DNA of 18,615 nt, from the NCBI GenBank assembly GCA_027579435.1, contig JANBPK010001376.1, positions 1-18,615 of the forward strand. The letters run 5' to 3'. The notes under the pieces are model-generated. The model was not told the origin of the DNA and searched no databases. It saw only the letters and a list, made by a program, of their open reading frames with translations. Origin of the DNA: Candolleomyces eurysporus (Eukaryota > Basidiomycota > Agaricomycetes > Agaricales > Psathyrellaceae). A program made the translations under genes and the position numbers. Numbering within the stretch: the first letter of the stretch is position 1; each line of letters opens with the position of its first letter. Positions 1 through 8,254 of the stretch are shown here, one piece after another.

Positions 1-392
1 TTTTAACCACAAATGCCTCCCAGACAGCTTGAGAGTCAGCTGTGATGCTACAGCCTGTCCTATATCCCAAGACCAGCCTGAAAAGCCCCTTGAGCTTCAG
101 GATAAGCTCATAGGTAGCCTTCAGCTGAAACAGCACAATTAGTGAAAAGAAACACCCCCAAAAAGCATGATTTTGCACCCTAGACCACTTAGATTTGCAT
201 GAAGACAAGGTTTTAAGGGCCCCCTTGGCATCTGCTTCCCTTGCAGATTGCAGGGCAGCCCGTGCACCCTCGAAAACTGGCTCTTTGAAGTTTCCACCAT
301 CCCCAGCCTCAGCCTTGTGCTCGAGAAGGTAATTAAGCAGGGCTGTCTCATCCTGAGTGCTCTAGTAGGCCCTATCCTTCTTCGGGGGCATA
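1..392 (-). pseudogene. Myb/SANT-like DNA-binding domain protein, broken and partial
   Basis: The start is ATG at 392-390 (MPPKKDRAY). Exon 1 (392-179) encodes a Myb/SANT-like helix set: acidic DETALLNYLLEHKAEAGDGG, then FKEPVF and CKSKWSR. A 54-bp intron (178-125) has GTGCAA at the donor, CACTAAT as branch site and TTTCAG at the acceptor. Splicing joins WSR to LKATYELILKLKGL, followed by SGWSWD and AVWEAFVVK in exon 2. This matches the Agaricomycete family with W..(E/D)E..LL and SGW.W motifs. Breaks: codon 10 is TAG (365-363) where the family usually has Trp, and exon 2 carries an extra T in the GGGCTTTTCAGG stretch, with the frame restored further on. In Harbinger elements such proteins recruit the transposase to the ends. 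The gene is almost certainly dead here. Confidence 0.75.
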
Positions 393-578
393 TTATATAT
401 ATAACATGGTGTTTAAATGAGTGTGAGGTGCAAAAGAAGTGAAAGAAAAAAGAGGAACGGTGAAAAGCGCGTTGCATTGTGCCGTACCACTCATTTGGGA
501 TGCTTAGTCATGACCGCCAAGCTTTCACAGAGCTAGATTTCCAGTGCGCGCTGAAAATCTAGGTTGCCAAACAGACCC
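1..578 (-). mobile_element. PIF/Harbinger-like DNA transposon, one end, runs off the window
   Basis: Read on the minus strand, the element begins GGGTCTGTTTGGCAACC at 578, directly after TAA (TTA at 579-581 on the plus strand). A GGG..TGTTTGG start beside a TWA target duplication is typical of PIF/Harbinger and Tourist-like elements. The cargo 190 bp inside is a Myb/SANT-like gene, the usual second gene of Harbinger transposons. Arms at 533-540 and 555-562 form an 8-bp inverted repeat around a CG-rich loop close to the terminus, a possible transposase-binding site. The element sits at a splice donor (GAG/GTAAGG) of the unit at 583-1260. The opposite terminus and any DDE transposase lie outside the window, so the family call is inference. 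Confidence 0.6.
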
Positions 579-582
579 TTAC

Positions 583-1260
583 CTCTTTCATAGCACCAAT
601 CTGCTTGTTTAGAGTTTTGAGCAAGTTGCCAAGTGTAGCCTTAAACTGTGCAGTCTTAAGCCCAAAGAAATAGGTGAATTAATAAAAATACAAATAAATG
701 AACGTAAACAACACTTACCCTTGCATTATCCAAGCCTTCAGACTGCTCTGGAGTCCACTCACATCTTTTGCCAGCCATACCAGCACACTTAGCCCTTGCC
801 CCTTCACTCAGAGATGCAACAATAGTCTTTTGTGGAGAAGGAGGGTTGAGTGTAAATGTTCTAGCTTTGGGACGGGCAGGAGGAGGAATAGAAACCTTCA
901 TGGCCTTGAGTTGCTCTTCAACACTAGACAAGAGAATAAATAAATATAAATATATTAGCACATTGTAAATACATATGTAGAAACCCCAAAGCACCTCCTC
1001 ATGGGATGTGTTAACCCAACATCTGGCAAGAGCATATGCTCCCAGTGGAGGGAGGGGAGAGATACAAAAGAGTAGAAAAGCACTCACATTTTAACATTTT
1101 TCTTGGCAGCAGGGTGAGCATTTTGAGTGTGGTGCTTGGTGGTCTGATTGAGGCTGTTACTGGCATTTTCATCTACACAAAGAGCAGCTGCTAAGGCAGG
1201 AGGACGTCCACAACAGCACTTAGCTGGGCGATCACCTTCATAATTGCCATTAGCAGCCAT
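583..1260 (-). CDS. Unrecognised three-exon 3' module of the gene-like unit below LTR-A
   Basis: Three exons keep one frame through canonical introns. Exon a is 1260-1088, from ATG at 1260 (MAANGNYEGDRPAKCC), ending AAKKNVK. Intron 1087-924 runs GTGAGT to TCTAG. Exon b is 923-719 (VEEQLKAMKV, PPPARPKARTFTLNP, EGARAKCAGMAGKRCEWT). Intron 718-655 runs GTAAGT to TTAAG. Exon c is 654-583 (TAQFKATLGNLLKTLNKQ), ending at a further donor, GTAAGG. No stops occur in the joined frame, in contrast with the decayed transposons nearby. I recognise no domain; exon c is amphipathic and could be a coiled coil. Upstream coding probably continues into the repeat arrays at 1250-2290. The next exon is obscured by the Harbinger-like insertion. 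It could be a young TE-borne gene or a captured host gene. Confidence 0.5.
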
Positions 1261-1765
1261 GCAGGGCCATCACTGTCATTGTCTTCTTTGCCTGTGTGAT
1301 AAGTGGCAGAGGGATGGTGGCCAGGCACAAGACGTCCACTGTGCCATCAAGCAGTGTGGGCAAGGCAGTTGCCATTGTCATCTTCATCTCTGGCATCATT
1401 GGCATCTTGGTCTGCACATTGAGAGGTGGCAACTAAGGGATGGTGGTTGGCCACATGGGCAGGATTGTGGCCACTGTTATTGTTGTCCTGGTTTGGGTGT
1501 CAGGCAGCTGCAGTGGAATGACGTTGGGCAGGCACAAGCCGTCCACTGCAGCATCTGGTGGTGTGGGCACGGTGGTTGCTGTTGTCATCACTGGCATCAT
1601 TGTTATCTTCATCTGCATGCTGGGCAGCAGCAATTGAGGGACGCTGGTTGGCTGCATGGGCAGGATCATTGCTGTTGTTATCTTCTTGGTCTATGTGCCA
1701 GGCAGCTGCAGCAGTGAAGGGATGGTCAGCAGGGGCTAGACAATCACTGCAGCATCTAATGGCAT
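1250..1765 (-). repeat. Tandem repeat array, about 204-bp period, 2.5 copies
   Basis: Anchors AGGCACAAGACGTCCACTG (1322) and AGGCACAAGCCGTCCACTG (1529), with a diverged third near 1733, are about 205 bp apart. Between them, GGCATCATTG and CTGGGCAGCAGC-like blocks recur. On the minus strand one frame reads as degenerate Asp/Asn/Ala/His-rich units of about 68 residues (DQDNNNS, PAHAAN, CCSGRLVPA), interrupted by a few stops. Both strands look open because the composition is biased, so the coding strand is inferred from the minus-strand exons next to it. Confidence 0.65.
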
Positions 1766-1789
1766 GAGCAGGGCAGTTGCTGTCTTGGT

Positions 1790-2290
1790 TGTCAGCGTGT
1801 CAAATGGAGGGAGCATCGTCATCATTGTCATCTGCTGGTTGAGGGACAGCAGCAGGGGTGCGGTGGGCAGGTGCAACACTTGCTGGTATATGCAGGGCGG
1901 TGTTGTCGTTGTTGGCTTTGTGTGCTGGTCAAGTTGCAGCAACAAGGGCACAGTTGGTGGGCAAGACATGTCTGCTATAATGCTTGCCGGCGAAGGCAGA
2001 AGGGTTGTCTTTGTGTGCTGGCTGAGCAGCAGCAAGGGGCATGGTGGGCGAGTGCAATGTGTCCACTGCAATGCTTGCCAGCATAAGCAGAGGGGTTGTT
2101 GTTGTTGTCTTTGTCTGCTGGCTGAGCAGCGGCAGGGGCACAGTCAGCAGGTGCAACATGTCTGTGGCATCACTTGCCAGCATAGTTGAGGGGGTTGTCG
2201 TCTTCATTTTTGTTTGCTGGTTGAGCAGCAGCAAGGGCACAGTTGGTGGGTGCAACATGTTCACTGCAACATATGGCTGGGGCATCATCA
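1790..2290 (-). repeat. Tandem repeat array, 90-100 bp period, five copies
   Basis: The anchor TGCTGG(C/T)TGAGCAGCAGCA recurs at 1833, 1923, 2016, 2116 and 2215, giving steps of 90, 93, 100 and 99 bp. Each unit also carries GGGCACAGTTGGTGGG-like and ACTTGCCAGCAT-like segments. On the minus strand a unit translates to about 31 residues of the type VAPTNCALAAAQPANKNEDD followed by NPLNYAGK. Two of the steps keep the frame (90 and 93 bp), and indels disturb others. The array lies directly upstream, in minus-strand order, of the 204-bp array and of the spliced 3' exons. Confidence 0.75.
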
Positions 2291-2299
2291 TCGTTGCCG

Positions 2300-2998
2300 T
2301 TTTGACTGACAGTCTTTGCCTCCCAAGCCAAAGTGGCGGAACCAGGGATGAAAGTAGAGGCACCAGGGTTGGTGCCATAGCCACCCTCGTCCTCTTTGTC
2401 AGCCATCGCCTTGTTGAGGCCGGCCTGGACCACTTGCGGCCTTTCCTCCTCCTGCCACTGCACACTCCTTGGCCTCTTGGAGCCCCTTGCTTCTCTCCAC
2501 CCTTTGCTTTCTGTCTGGTTTGTGGTACCTCCACCTCTGCGTACTCTTCGTTGTTCATCTGGTCATCAGTCCCCTCTGTTTCTGTGAAGCTTCTTCAAGA
2601 GCTTTGACTGCTCAGGTGACATGGCAGTCAAAGCCCATTTACGGGTGGTCTGGGGCGCATTTGTGGGCAGTGGCAAGGCGTTGGCGGTGCACCATGTGGG
2701 CTTTGGCATCATCGTTGTTATTAGCAGTTGTTATAGCCTTGCTCAGATCATTATTGCAGTGAAAACAGAGGGGGCCTAGGGACCTTCTGCCTGTAGTGTT
2801 GTTGATGAGAATGGTTTTAGTGGTGACAAAAATGGCCCAGTGGATGAGGGTGGGATTATCAAAGAGGTGAAGGCAAAGGTGCCAAAAATGAAAAGAGACT
2901 TCAAGCAGAGATGAGAGGTCTTCCTTGAAAATGAGAGGGGAGATTCTCCCTTCAGTTGGTTGGAGCACTAAGGGGTTCTGGAGGATGGGGATTGCCAC
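2300..2998 (-). other. Coding-like stretch between the repeat arrays and the 5' ORF, unrecognised
   Basis: Two overlapping minus-strand open stretches cover this span. One is 2998-2639 (MAIPILQNPLVLQPTEGR at its start). The other opens at 2558 (MNNEEYAEVEVPQTRQKAKG), has a strongly basic patch (GRRRKGRKW) and runs into the repeat array. A further frame between them reads RKWALTAMSPEQSK. No known domain is visible, and at least one frame change separates the pieces. Basic low-complexity proteins of this kind occur in TE-borne ORFs, but that is only a hint. Confidence 0.35.
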
Positions 2999-3069
2999 TT
3001 TGGGGGTGCTTTGGGTGATCAGGGTTGGATGTAGCTTGTTTGCGTTATGCAGGTTTAAGATCAGGAGGG

Positions 3070-3305
3070 GCCTAATTGCTAGGCAGGAAAGTAATACTTA
3101 AAGCAGCAGAGTTGATGATAGGAGGTGGATCAGTGCTTGCAAGGGTCCAAAGTTGTTGGAGGAGCTCTGAGGTTCGCTCGGCATATATCTGGTCAAGGAG
3201 AGCAAGCATGGCAGTAAGCTCTGGAGTGCTCGGAGGGCAAAGAATAGTGACCTGTGCAGTGTTAAGGACGTCGGCGACTAGGTTACACACTATAAAAAAT
3301 CCGAG
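3070..3305 (-). pseudogene. Conserved 5' ORF downstream of LTR-A, copy 1
   Basis: The minus-strand frame reads NLVADVLNTAQVTI, then STPELTAMLALLDQIYAE, ELLQQLWTL, ASTDPPPIINSA. It aligns residue by residue, without long gaps, with the plus-strand frame at 7520-7740 below the other LTR-A copy (NLISDVIDAAQIAI, PELTVALTLLNQKY, ELFQQF*TL, GSTDSPSIIHSA). The similarity is kept at protein level although the DNA has diverged, so this was once coding. No ATG is seen at the front; the frame opens after a TATAG that could be a splice acceptor. A TAG stops it at SN*APPDLK, while homology continues past the stop (copy 2 reads TSADLK). It may be the gag-position ORF of the LTR-A element. I do not recognise the protein. 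Confidence 0.55.
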
Positions 3306-3398
3306 ATGGATCTTGGTTTCTGGGCTGAGAACAAAATAGATTCAAACGTAGATAATCAAGTAGATGTTGTTGATTTTGGTCTTGGTGTAAATTGCAAC

Positions 3399-3528
3399 TG
3401 TTATACACTAGAGAGAGGACTAGTGCTGAATTGAGGAAAAAGAGGGTTATACAAGTAAGCAAGAGAGTAGATTCTTGAGAACAAGCTAAGAAGTTCCTGC
3501 TCAGCTTGTACAGCCTATATACTACAAA
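3399..3528 (-). mobile_element. LTR-A copy 1, 3' portion (split by inversion)
   Basis: On the minus strand this runs from TTTGTAGTATATAGG (3528) to TATAACA (3399). It matches 7264-7390 of the plus-strand copy, including the TATATAGG box and GCTTGTTCTCAAGAATCTAC at 3486-3467. Its missing first 207 bp are found at 8255-8451 plus 9808-9817 on the plus strand. Joining ...GCACAGTAGCA (9817) to TTTGTAGTATATAGG reproduces the intact copy exactly at the junction. The rejoined LTR has TGTTAT/ATAACA termini and is about 337 bp long. Confidence 0.8.
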
Positions 3529-5451
3529 CTTACATTAAGCATTGGAGAAAGCTGTTCTAATACTAGCCATTTTTCTTGAGAAAGTTTAAACCAAAAGAGT
3601 CAAGCATTTTGAAGTCAATTATGAGCTTCTTTGATGACAAGACGATCAAAGGCTGGGCAAAGCTTGAGTGAACCGTCAAGTAGCTCCAATGTACTGTTCC
3701 AGCGCATAGTCACATCTTGCTTTATTCTTTTCTGAGCAATATCAGCTTTGTTGCACTGTTCTTTGAAGTTTTCACTTAGTGTAGGGCTTCAAAAAATCTT
3801 GATAGCAAGTTGGCAAAGCTAATATGTATTAACAATAAGCTACTAGTCACAATACATCAAAAATGATTTACATACCTTTATGATGGCCATTTGGCCAAAG
3901 GCAGCATCCTGCACACCAAGTGGGTTCAGACATCCATCTAGCTTAGCTTTCGCCACAACATCATCAACAGCTAAAATATCACTGGCCTCCACTTTAGTAG
4001 CCAAAAGGTTTTTATTGTTTGGAGCATCGTTGCCTTTTTCACTGTTGTTCAGAGTGCTGGAAAGTTGTCTTTGGTTTTTTTTTTTTGGCAAAAAGTACCA
4101 AAATTGCCTGAAGCTAAGTCAGCCTCTGTGTAGCAAGCATAAAACAAAGAGAGTACATACTTTTGCAACAAGATTTAGAACATGGCCAAAGCATTGAATA
4201 TAAAATTATGCTCCTTAAAAAGATGGTATCAAGCCAGCAAAAGCATTAACCAGAGTGTTGTTGTTTGACCCATCGTTAGCAACAAGAGTTATAACCTACA
4301 GTTTACAGTTTAAATTAGTATTATACATTGAGAAAGACACCTCTGCTGGTATCACACCTTGTTTTCAAGCCCGTACTCTTGAAGGCACTCAGCCAACTGT
4401 TCTGGAAGATGTTTGCTTATATGTGCATTCAAAATTCTAATGTAAAGACCTTGTCAATTTCTATAATTCAAAATATCAGTAGTAGTTTATTTACTTGATG
4501 TAGTCAAGGATCCTCAACACAATCTTTTCCTTTTCAATATAGTGAACGGTCACTCCAAGGAATAAAATGACATTTGGCAAAGTCCAGCCATCATATTCAA
4601 TGTGAACCATTTCGTTATATATTTGCAACAATTTGTTAGCTGAGTTTAATCCAATCATAAAGTGTTTTCACAAATGGCATACCTTGAATCTTTCAATAAA
4701 TGTATCCTTTGTCAACTGGTGAATCTCTTCAATATCATGAGCCAAGGTTTGGTGAGAGTGTATCTTTGCAGTTGCATTGAAATCATAGAATATATCTTAA
4801 AGTTCTTGATCCTCAAGAATGCTGAAGGGTTGACAAGCATGTGCACACCAAAGCGCAACACAGACATGAAACTTTGCAGAGTGATATGAGGAGCCATGGG
4901 CATAGCTAGCTAAAGAACAGGACTCTGCAGAGTTGGACGGTCTACAACGGTTGACATGTCTCTTGAGATTGCTTGTACTCTTGTCATGCTGGGCACAACT
5001 GATCTTGATGGATGGGTGCTTACACAGAGAAAGATAAGAAAAAANGTGACAAAAATCAAATAGAACAAACATACGTCTTGCAAACAAAAATATAGTGGAC
5101 ATCAGAGCCAGCTGTGTTGATGGTTGGAGGAGCTTGGAAATGAGCGTAGACTGGCGATGTCCAATACTTCATTTGCTTGGCCAATACCTCTTCTAGAGTG
5201 CATTCCAAAGTCTTGTAATGAGTTTCGAAGTGTTTGCAGCAAGTCAGGTTGGCACTAGAGCTATTGAGCAATGCAGATGGTGGTGGAGTGTTGTTGTCAA
5301 TGTTGGTGTTGCCAGCAGTGGTTGGCTCGCATGTTGATGGGTGTCTGCTGTCTTCATCGGATGACTATATAGCATTGCAAAGGCGTTTGAGTGGGTGTTG
5401 AGCACGGTTTGAGCAGTGCAATTGGTTGATATCAGAGTTGGAATCAAACAT
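3529..5451 (-). pseudogene. hAT transposase, N-terminal two thirds (BED finger, first catalytic region, RW motif)
   Basis: The start is ATG at 5451. Exon 1 (5451-5075) ends in a BED zinc finger, YWTSPVYAHF..HYIFVCK, completed in exon 2 (from 5018) by STSNLKRHVNRC. Exon 2 continues SYAHGSSYHSAKF and PFSILEDQEL. Exon 3 (4639-4495) has the catalytic YDGWTLPN and FLGVTVHYI. Exon 4 (4436-4358) has LAECLQEYGLENK. Exon 5 (4295-4161) has VANDGSNNNTLV and CFGHVLNLVAK. Exon 6 (4113-3876) is acidic low complexity. Exon 7 (3797-3534) has MRWNSTLELLDGSL and SQEKWLVLEQL. Introns: 5074-5019, 4682-4640, 4494-4437, 4357-4296, 4160-4114 and 3875-3798, all GT-AG. Breaks: TAG at codon 29 (5367-5365), TAA after EDQEL, two TAAs in exon 5, TGAs in exon 7, frame slips near 4620 and in the A-run at 4075-4090. 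The usual DN of the second catalytic motif reads ND. Dead copy. Confidence 0.9.
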
Positions 5452-6470
5452 GGTCAAAAGCAGGTTATTGTTAGTGAGCTCTTGAAGGTAGAGTGCTTTA
5501 TATCAAGAAATGAAAATCAAGTGTTCTTTACACCCGGCATGAAGACTCACCGAGCACAAAAATCAACTGGATGGCAAAATTTCAAAGCAAGCAAGGTGGT
5601 GTCTGCTGGTCTGTGGCTTTGTCAACTTTTGTGAGGCTGAGTGAGCATTGAACTGCGGAGCAAGTATAGACTGGAACATACTTACTGGTGGACCAAATCT
5701 TGGCAGGCAAAAAATCAGGTGTAGTTGAGCAGATGACCATTGGAGCTCCATGGTTGATTGTTCTTAGTAAGTTTAATAAAGCTGAGTGAGTGTTTGTTTA
5801 TTGAACCGCATGACTGATACAGACTCCAAGAACTTATCAGCAGAAAATCAGTTGGTAAATCCAAATGATCGGATGGCCATTGGGCTTCCGTTGACCGATA
5901 TTGGCAAACTAGTTAGTAATGACAGCTGACAGGATCGGATGATACAATCTTACCAGCAATTGCACAATCACAATAACACCTTTGTTTGCAATGCTTGAGC
6001 GCTTGTTTAAGTGTCTTGATGGTCTCCAGCGCCAATCAAATGATCTGGTGGCAACACAAGTTCAAAGGAGTTTTGTATAGTAGGCAAACCAACTTGGTTG
6101 GTCAGTGTTGGGCCTGCACACTATGAGGCATGAAAAACGGTATCCACTAACTTGTTTATGCACATTTTGTACAATGTACATAGGTTACATACACTAATAG
6201 TCAAAAGACTAAATGTGTACAGCTTTTTATAGTCAAGTACTAGTGCTACTAGGTCTTATCCATTCACATTTTCTTTTTTTTATAATAGGCAAGCCTATCT
6301 GGTTGGTCAGGTTGTGCCTGTGCACTATGAAACATAAAAATAGCTGTTTACTAACTCTTTTTTATCTAATCTGGCCTGTAATAATTCAGGAAAAATTTGT
6401 AAAAATTCTCAAAAAAATTGTGGCATAAAGTGTTTCTTTTATTGAACAAATTATAGGTTTTTATGGGTTT
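5452..6470 (-). repeat. hAT 5' non-coding region with two diverged direct duplications
   Basis: No gene is recognisable in this kilobase. GCTGAGTGAG..TTGAAC.GC and GATG(A/G)CCATTGG(A/G) blocks occur at about 5634 and 5732, and again at about 5781 and 5872, so a unit of roughly 140-147 bp was duplicated. A second pair at about 6070-6150 and 6280-6355 shares GGTTGGTCAG, GCACTATGA and TACTAACT, about 210 bp apart. A minus-strand open stretch (5751-5563) is not convincing as a gene. Repeated leader blocks inside a hAT 5' region could be transposase-binding arrays or old internal duplications. Confidence 0.5.
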
Positions 6471-6635
6471 TCATGGGTACTTGTGGCAAGTATTTGTGCC
6501 TTCAGAATCCATACTTAGATCTTCATGAGTATTTTTCCATGAGTGACTTGGACCCATGGATCCGAGTTTTTGTGAGTATTCCTACAGATCTACTTGTGAA
6601 TACTTATAGAAGACTTGGACTCATGGACAGCTTTA
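6471..6635 (-). repeat. hAT 5' terminal inverted repeat and subterminal motif cluster
   Basis: The outermost 14 bp are TAAAGCTGTCCATG on the minus strand. Inside, variants of ACTTGTGAGTATT, CATGAGTA and GACTTGGACTCATGG recur on both strands within 160 bp. The same vocabulary appears in 10890-11174 at the other end of the element. Dense subterminal repeats are normal for hAT elements and bind the transposase BED finger. Confidence 0.75.
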
Positions 6636-6719
6636 ATTTTTTTTTNACTTTTGCAATTACCATACCGTTTGCAATCTTTTTGCTAATCCAGGCAGCAGTC
6701 AAAAACAAGTTTTGACCAG

Positions 6720-7068
6720 CACTAAGATTGACTATATTGTCTCCATAATTGATGCTTGTCCCAAAAATTTTCCTGACAAGCTCTAAAAAGTATCTGGTTT
6801 ATTATTGTGACATTGATGTACCAATTGCAACATTTTTATATATTCTGCAGTGTATTGTAATATTCAAAAAGAAGATATCAAATGCTGCAGCAAAACAAAA
6901 TGAGCTCCTTTGTGCTACATGGCAAGCTGAATATGCTCATCTTTTTGCTGAATATTTTGTTTGCTTTGATGAATCAAGTGTTGATGATATTACCAACCTA
7001 AAGAAGGATGGTTGGGCTGCATTTGGATAGGCAATATATCCTTTGCAATACTTTTATCTAAGGTTAAC
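6720..7068 (+). pseudogene. Tc1/IS630-like DDE transposase fragment, cut by LTR-A
   Basis: The plus strand reads DYIVSIIDACPKNFPDKL, then a stop and a frame change, then YCDIDVPIATFLYIL, KKISNAAAKQNELL and EYFVCFDESSVDD..NLKKDGWAAFG. The order fits the IS630/Tc1 transposases common in Agaricomycetes: a helix-turn-helix region, the R/K-K-ISxAAxxxN linker, then the first catalytic Asp in F(V/L)DESSVDDxTNxxxxGWAxxG. The sequence stops about 40 bp before LTR-A starts at 7069, so the second Asp and the Glu are missing. Internal stops show it is dead. It lies next to the hAT 5' end, separated only by a T-run and an N. Confidence 0.65.
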
Positions 7069-7390
7069 TGTTATGTAATAACTTCAGTAGTATCTTTTTT
7101 TTTCTTTTAGTAACACTAGGACTGCGAACAATGACTGCAGTTCGGTACTTTGTAATACCAAACTGTGTACTTAGTAACTTAGGACTACAAACCATGGACT
7201 ATTACTTAGCTAGACTGCATAATTTTAAATGTATGCTTCAGCATAAACTGCGGCACAGTAGCATTTGTAGTATATAGGTAGTACAAGCTGAGCAGTAACT
7301 CCTCAGCTTGTTCTCAAGAATCTACTTTCTTGTTTACTTGTACAAACTCTCCTTTTTTTCTCTCTCACACTGGTTTTTTTNCCAGTGTAN
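7069..7390 (+). mobile_element. LTR-A copy 2
   Basis: It starts TGTTATGTAATAAC and probably ends at the N-containing GTGTAN (7390), where copy 1 has GTGTATAACA. It holds a TATATAGG box at 7271 and GCTTGTTCTCAAGAATCTAC at 7306-7325. The same order, TATA then this block 30-35 bp later, is seen in copy 1 and in the unrelated-looking LTR-C at 15127-15184. The U5-like part is pyrimidine-rich. The conserved 5' ORF (copy 2) follows about 110 bp downstream. TG..CA-type termini and multiple copies support an LTR; the alternative is the promoter block of a dispersed gene. Confidence 0.65.
7271..7325 (+). promoter_or_regulatory. Core promoter of LTR-A: TATA box plus conserved start-region block
   Basis: TATATAGG (7271-7278) is followed 27 bp later by GCTTGTTCTCAAGAATCTAC (7306-7325). 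Three copies in the window keep this 20-mer unchanged while surrounding bases differ. The spacing fits a TATA-driven start near the block, which would then be the 5' end of the transcript (R region). Transcription start is inferred, not seen. Confidence 0.55.
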
Positions 7391-7499
7391 GATTGCTATC
7401 TACACCAAAACTGGAATTGACTTAACATACTTGATCTTCTATATCAGAGTATTTCTTGTCTTCAGCTCTGANGATTCATATTTATTTTCAGATCTTTTA

Positions 7500-7745
7500 T
7501 AATACATAATCTAATCTCTGATGTTATTGATGCTGCACAGATTGCTATCACACACCTTTCAATAACTCCAGAGCTTACTGTTGCTCTTACCCTTCTCAAT
7601 CAAAAGTACATCAAGCAAATCCCAGAACTCTTCCAACAATTCTAGACCCTTGGCAGTACAGATTCTCCTTCTATTATCCACTCTGCACTGTCTTCTGTTA
7701 GTGCTTTGCTTGATCACCAAACCTCTGCTGATCTTAAATGGCACT
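7500..7745 (+). pseudogene. Conserved 5' ORF downstream of LTR-A, copy 2
   Basis: The frame reads NLISDVIDAAQIAITHLS, TPELTVALTLLNQKYIKQ, ELFQQF*TLGSTDSPSIIHSA, SSVSALLDHQTSADLKW. It corresponds to the minus-strand ORF at 3070-3305. A TAG replaces a Trp codon (copy 1 has QLWTL). TTTTCAG before the first conserved residues could be a splice acceptor. The similarity ends near 7740 at the first tRNA-like module. Function is unknown. Confidence 0.55.
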
Positions 7746-8060
7746 ACCAGGAATCAAACCTTGCAGCAATTATATAGGCATGCTTTAACTGACTTAAATA
7801 CACAAAATAACAAATTTTTTAAAAGTAGCACCTTCAAGAATTGAACCCAAGGCCTAGCTGCGGCACCAACACTGAGGCCATTAGACCACAGCAGCTTATA
7901 CTAGATAAATTGGTTATAATTACATATGCCTGTGTGAAAAACAAACTTAAATAAATTTACAAATCCAATTTTTTCAAAACGGCACTAGCAAAAATCAAAC
8001 CAAAAGTATTACTACAGTGAGCTTGCTACAACTGCTACACCATAGTGGCTTATATTAGGA
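7746..8060 (-). repeat. Cluster of three tRNA-like (pol III A/B-box) modules
   Basis: On the minus strand, 7903-7828 has an A-box-like TGGTCTAATGGCC and a B-box-like GGGTTCAATTCTTG about 35 bp apart, as in a tRNA or tRNA-derived SINE head. 8060-7984 repeats the layout (GGTGTAGCAGTTG, GGTTTGATTTTTG). A third piece near 7770-7740 keeps only the B-box side (GGTTTGATTCCTGG). All share the same orientation. Cloverleaf pairing is poor, so these look like decayed SINE heads rather than working tRNA genes. Confidence 0.5.
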
Positions 8061-8254
8061 TAGGCAAATAATAATATATATACACTTGGGAAATTTCCCC
8101 GAAACCAAAAGAAAAAGAAAATTCCCGATGGCTCATCAAATCCATAAAATGTGATGGGATCATCAGAACTTGCTTCTGCCTTCCCACCTCTCATCTCCCT
8201 CCTTCTTCCCTCACTACTACAACTCTTGATGTCCACCACATTCCTGACCACTGC
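8061..8254. other. No recognisable feature
   Basis: A purine/pyrimidine-skewed stretch lies between the tRNA-like modules and LTR-A. A minus-strand open frame (8251-8012) is low complexity and resembles nothing I know. Confidence 0.4.

Larger units (their letters stand above)
3529..6635 (-). mobile_element. hAT transposon, 5' part, detached from its 3' part by inversion
   Basis: The 5' terminus on the minus strand is TAAAGCTGTCCATG (6635-6622). It is followed by about 160 bp of subterminal repeats of the ACTTGTGAGTA type, then a long 5' region, then the BED-finger transposase from 5451. The other terminus, the matching CATGGACAGCCTTA, lies at 11161-11174 behind the C-terminal transposase half on the plus strand. 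The break at 3529 falls just inside a GTAAG splice donor. Possible 8-bp target duplications are AAAAAAAT (minus strand, outside 6635) and GAAAGGGT (11175-11182); these differ only by G-to-A changes, so the match is weak evidence. Confidence 0.8.

Noticed and set aside
139..477. 112-codon minus-strand open frame
   Set aside because: It reads through a shifted frame of the Myb/SANT exon and its intron; the family motifs are in the frame starting at 392.
1244..2607. Long plus-strand open frames across the repeat arrays
   Set aside because: Biased tandem repeats keep several frames open on both strands. The spliced exons and conserved ORF next to them are on the minus strand, so the plus frames are shadows.
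7438..7451. Copia-type primer-binding site (TATATCAGAGT)
   Set aside because: It is too far from the LTR end and absent at the corresponding place below LTR-A copy 1.
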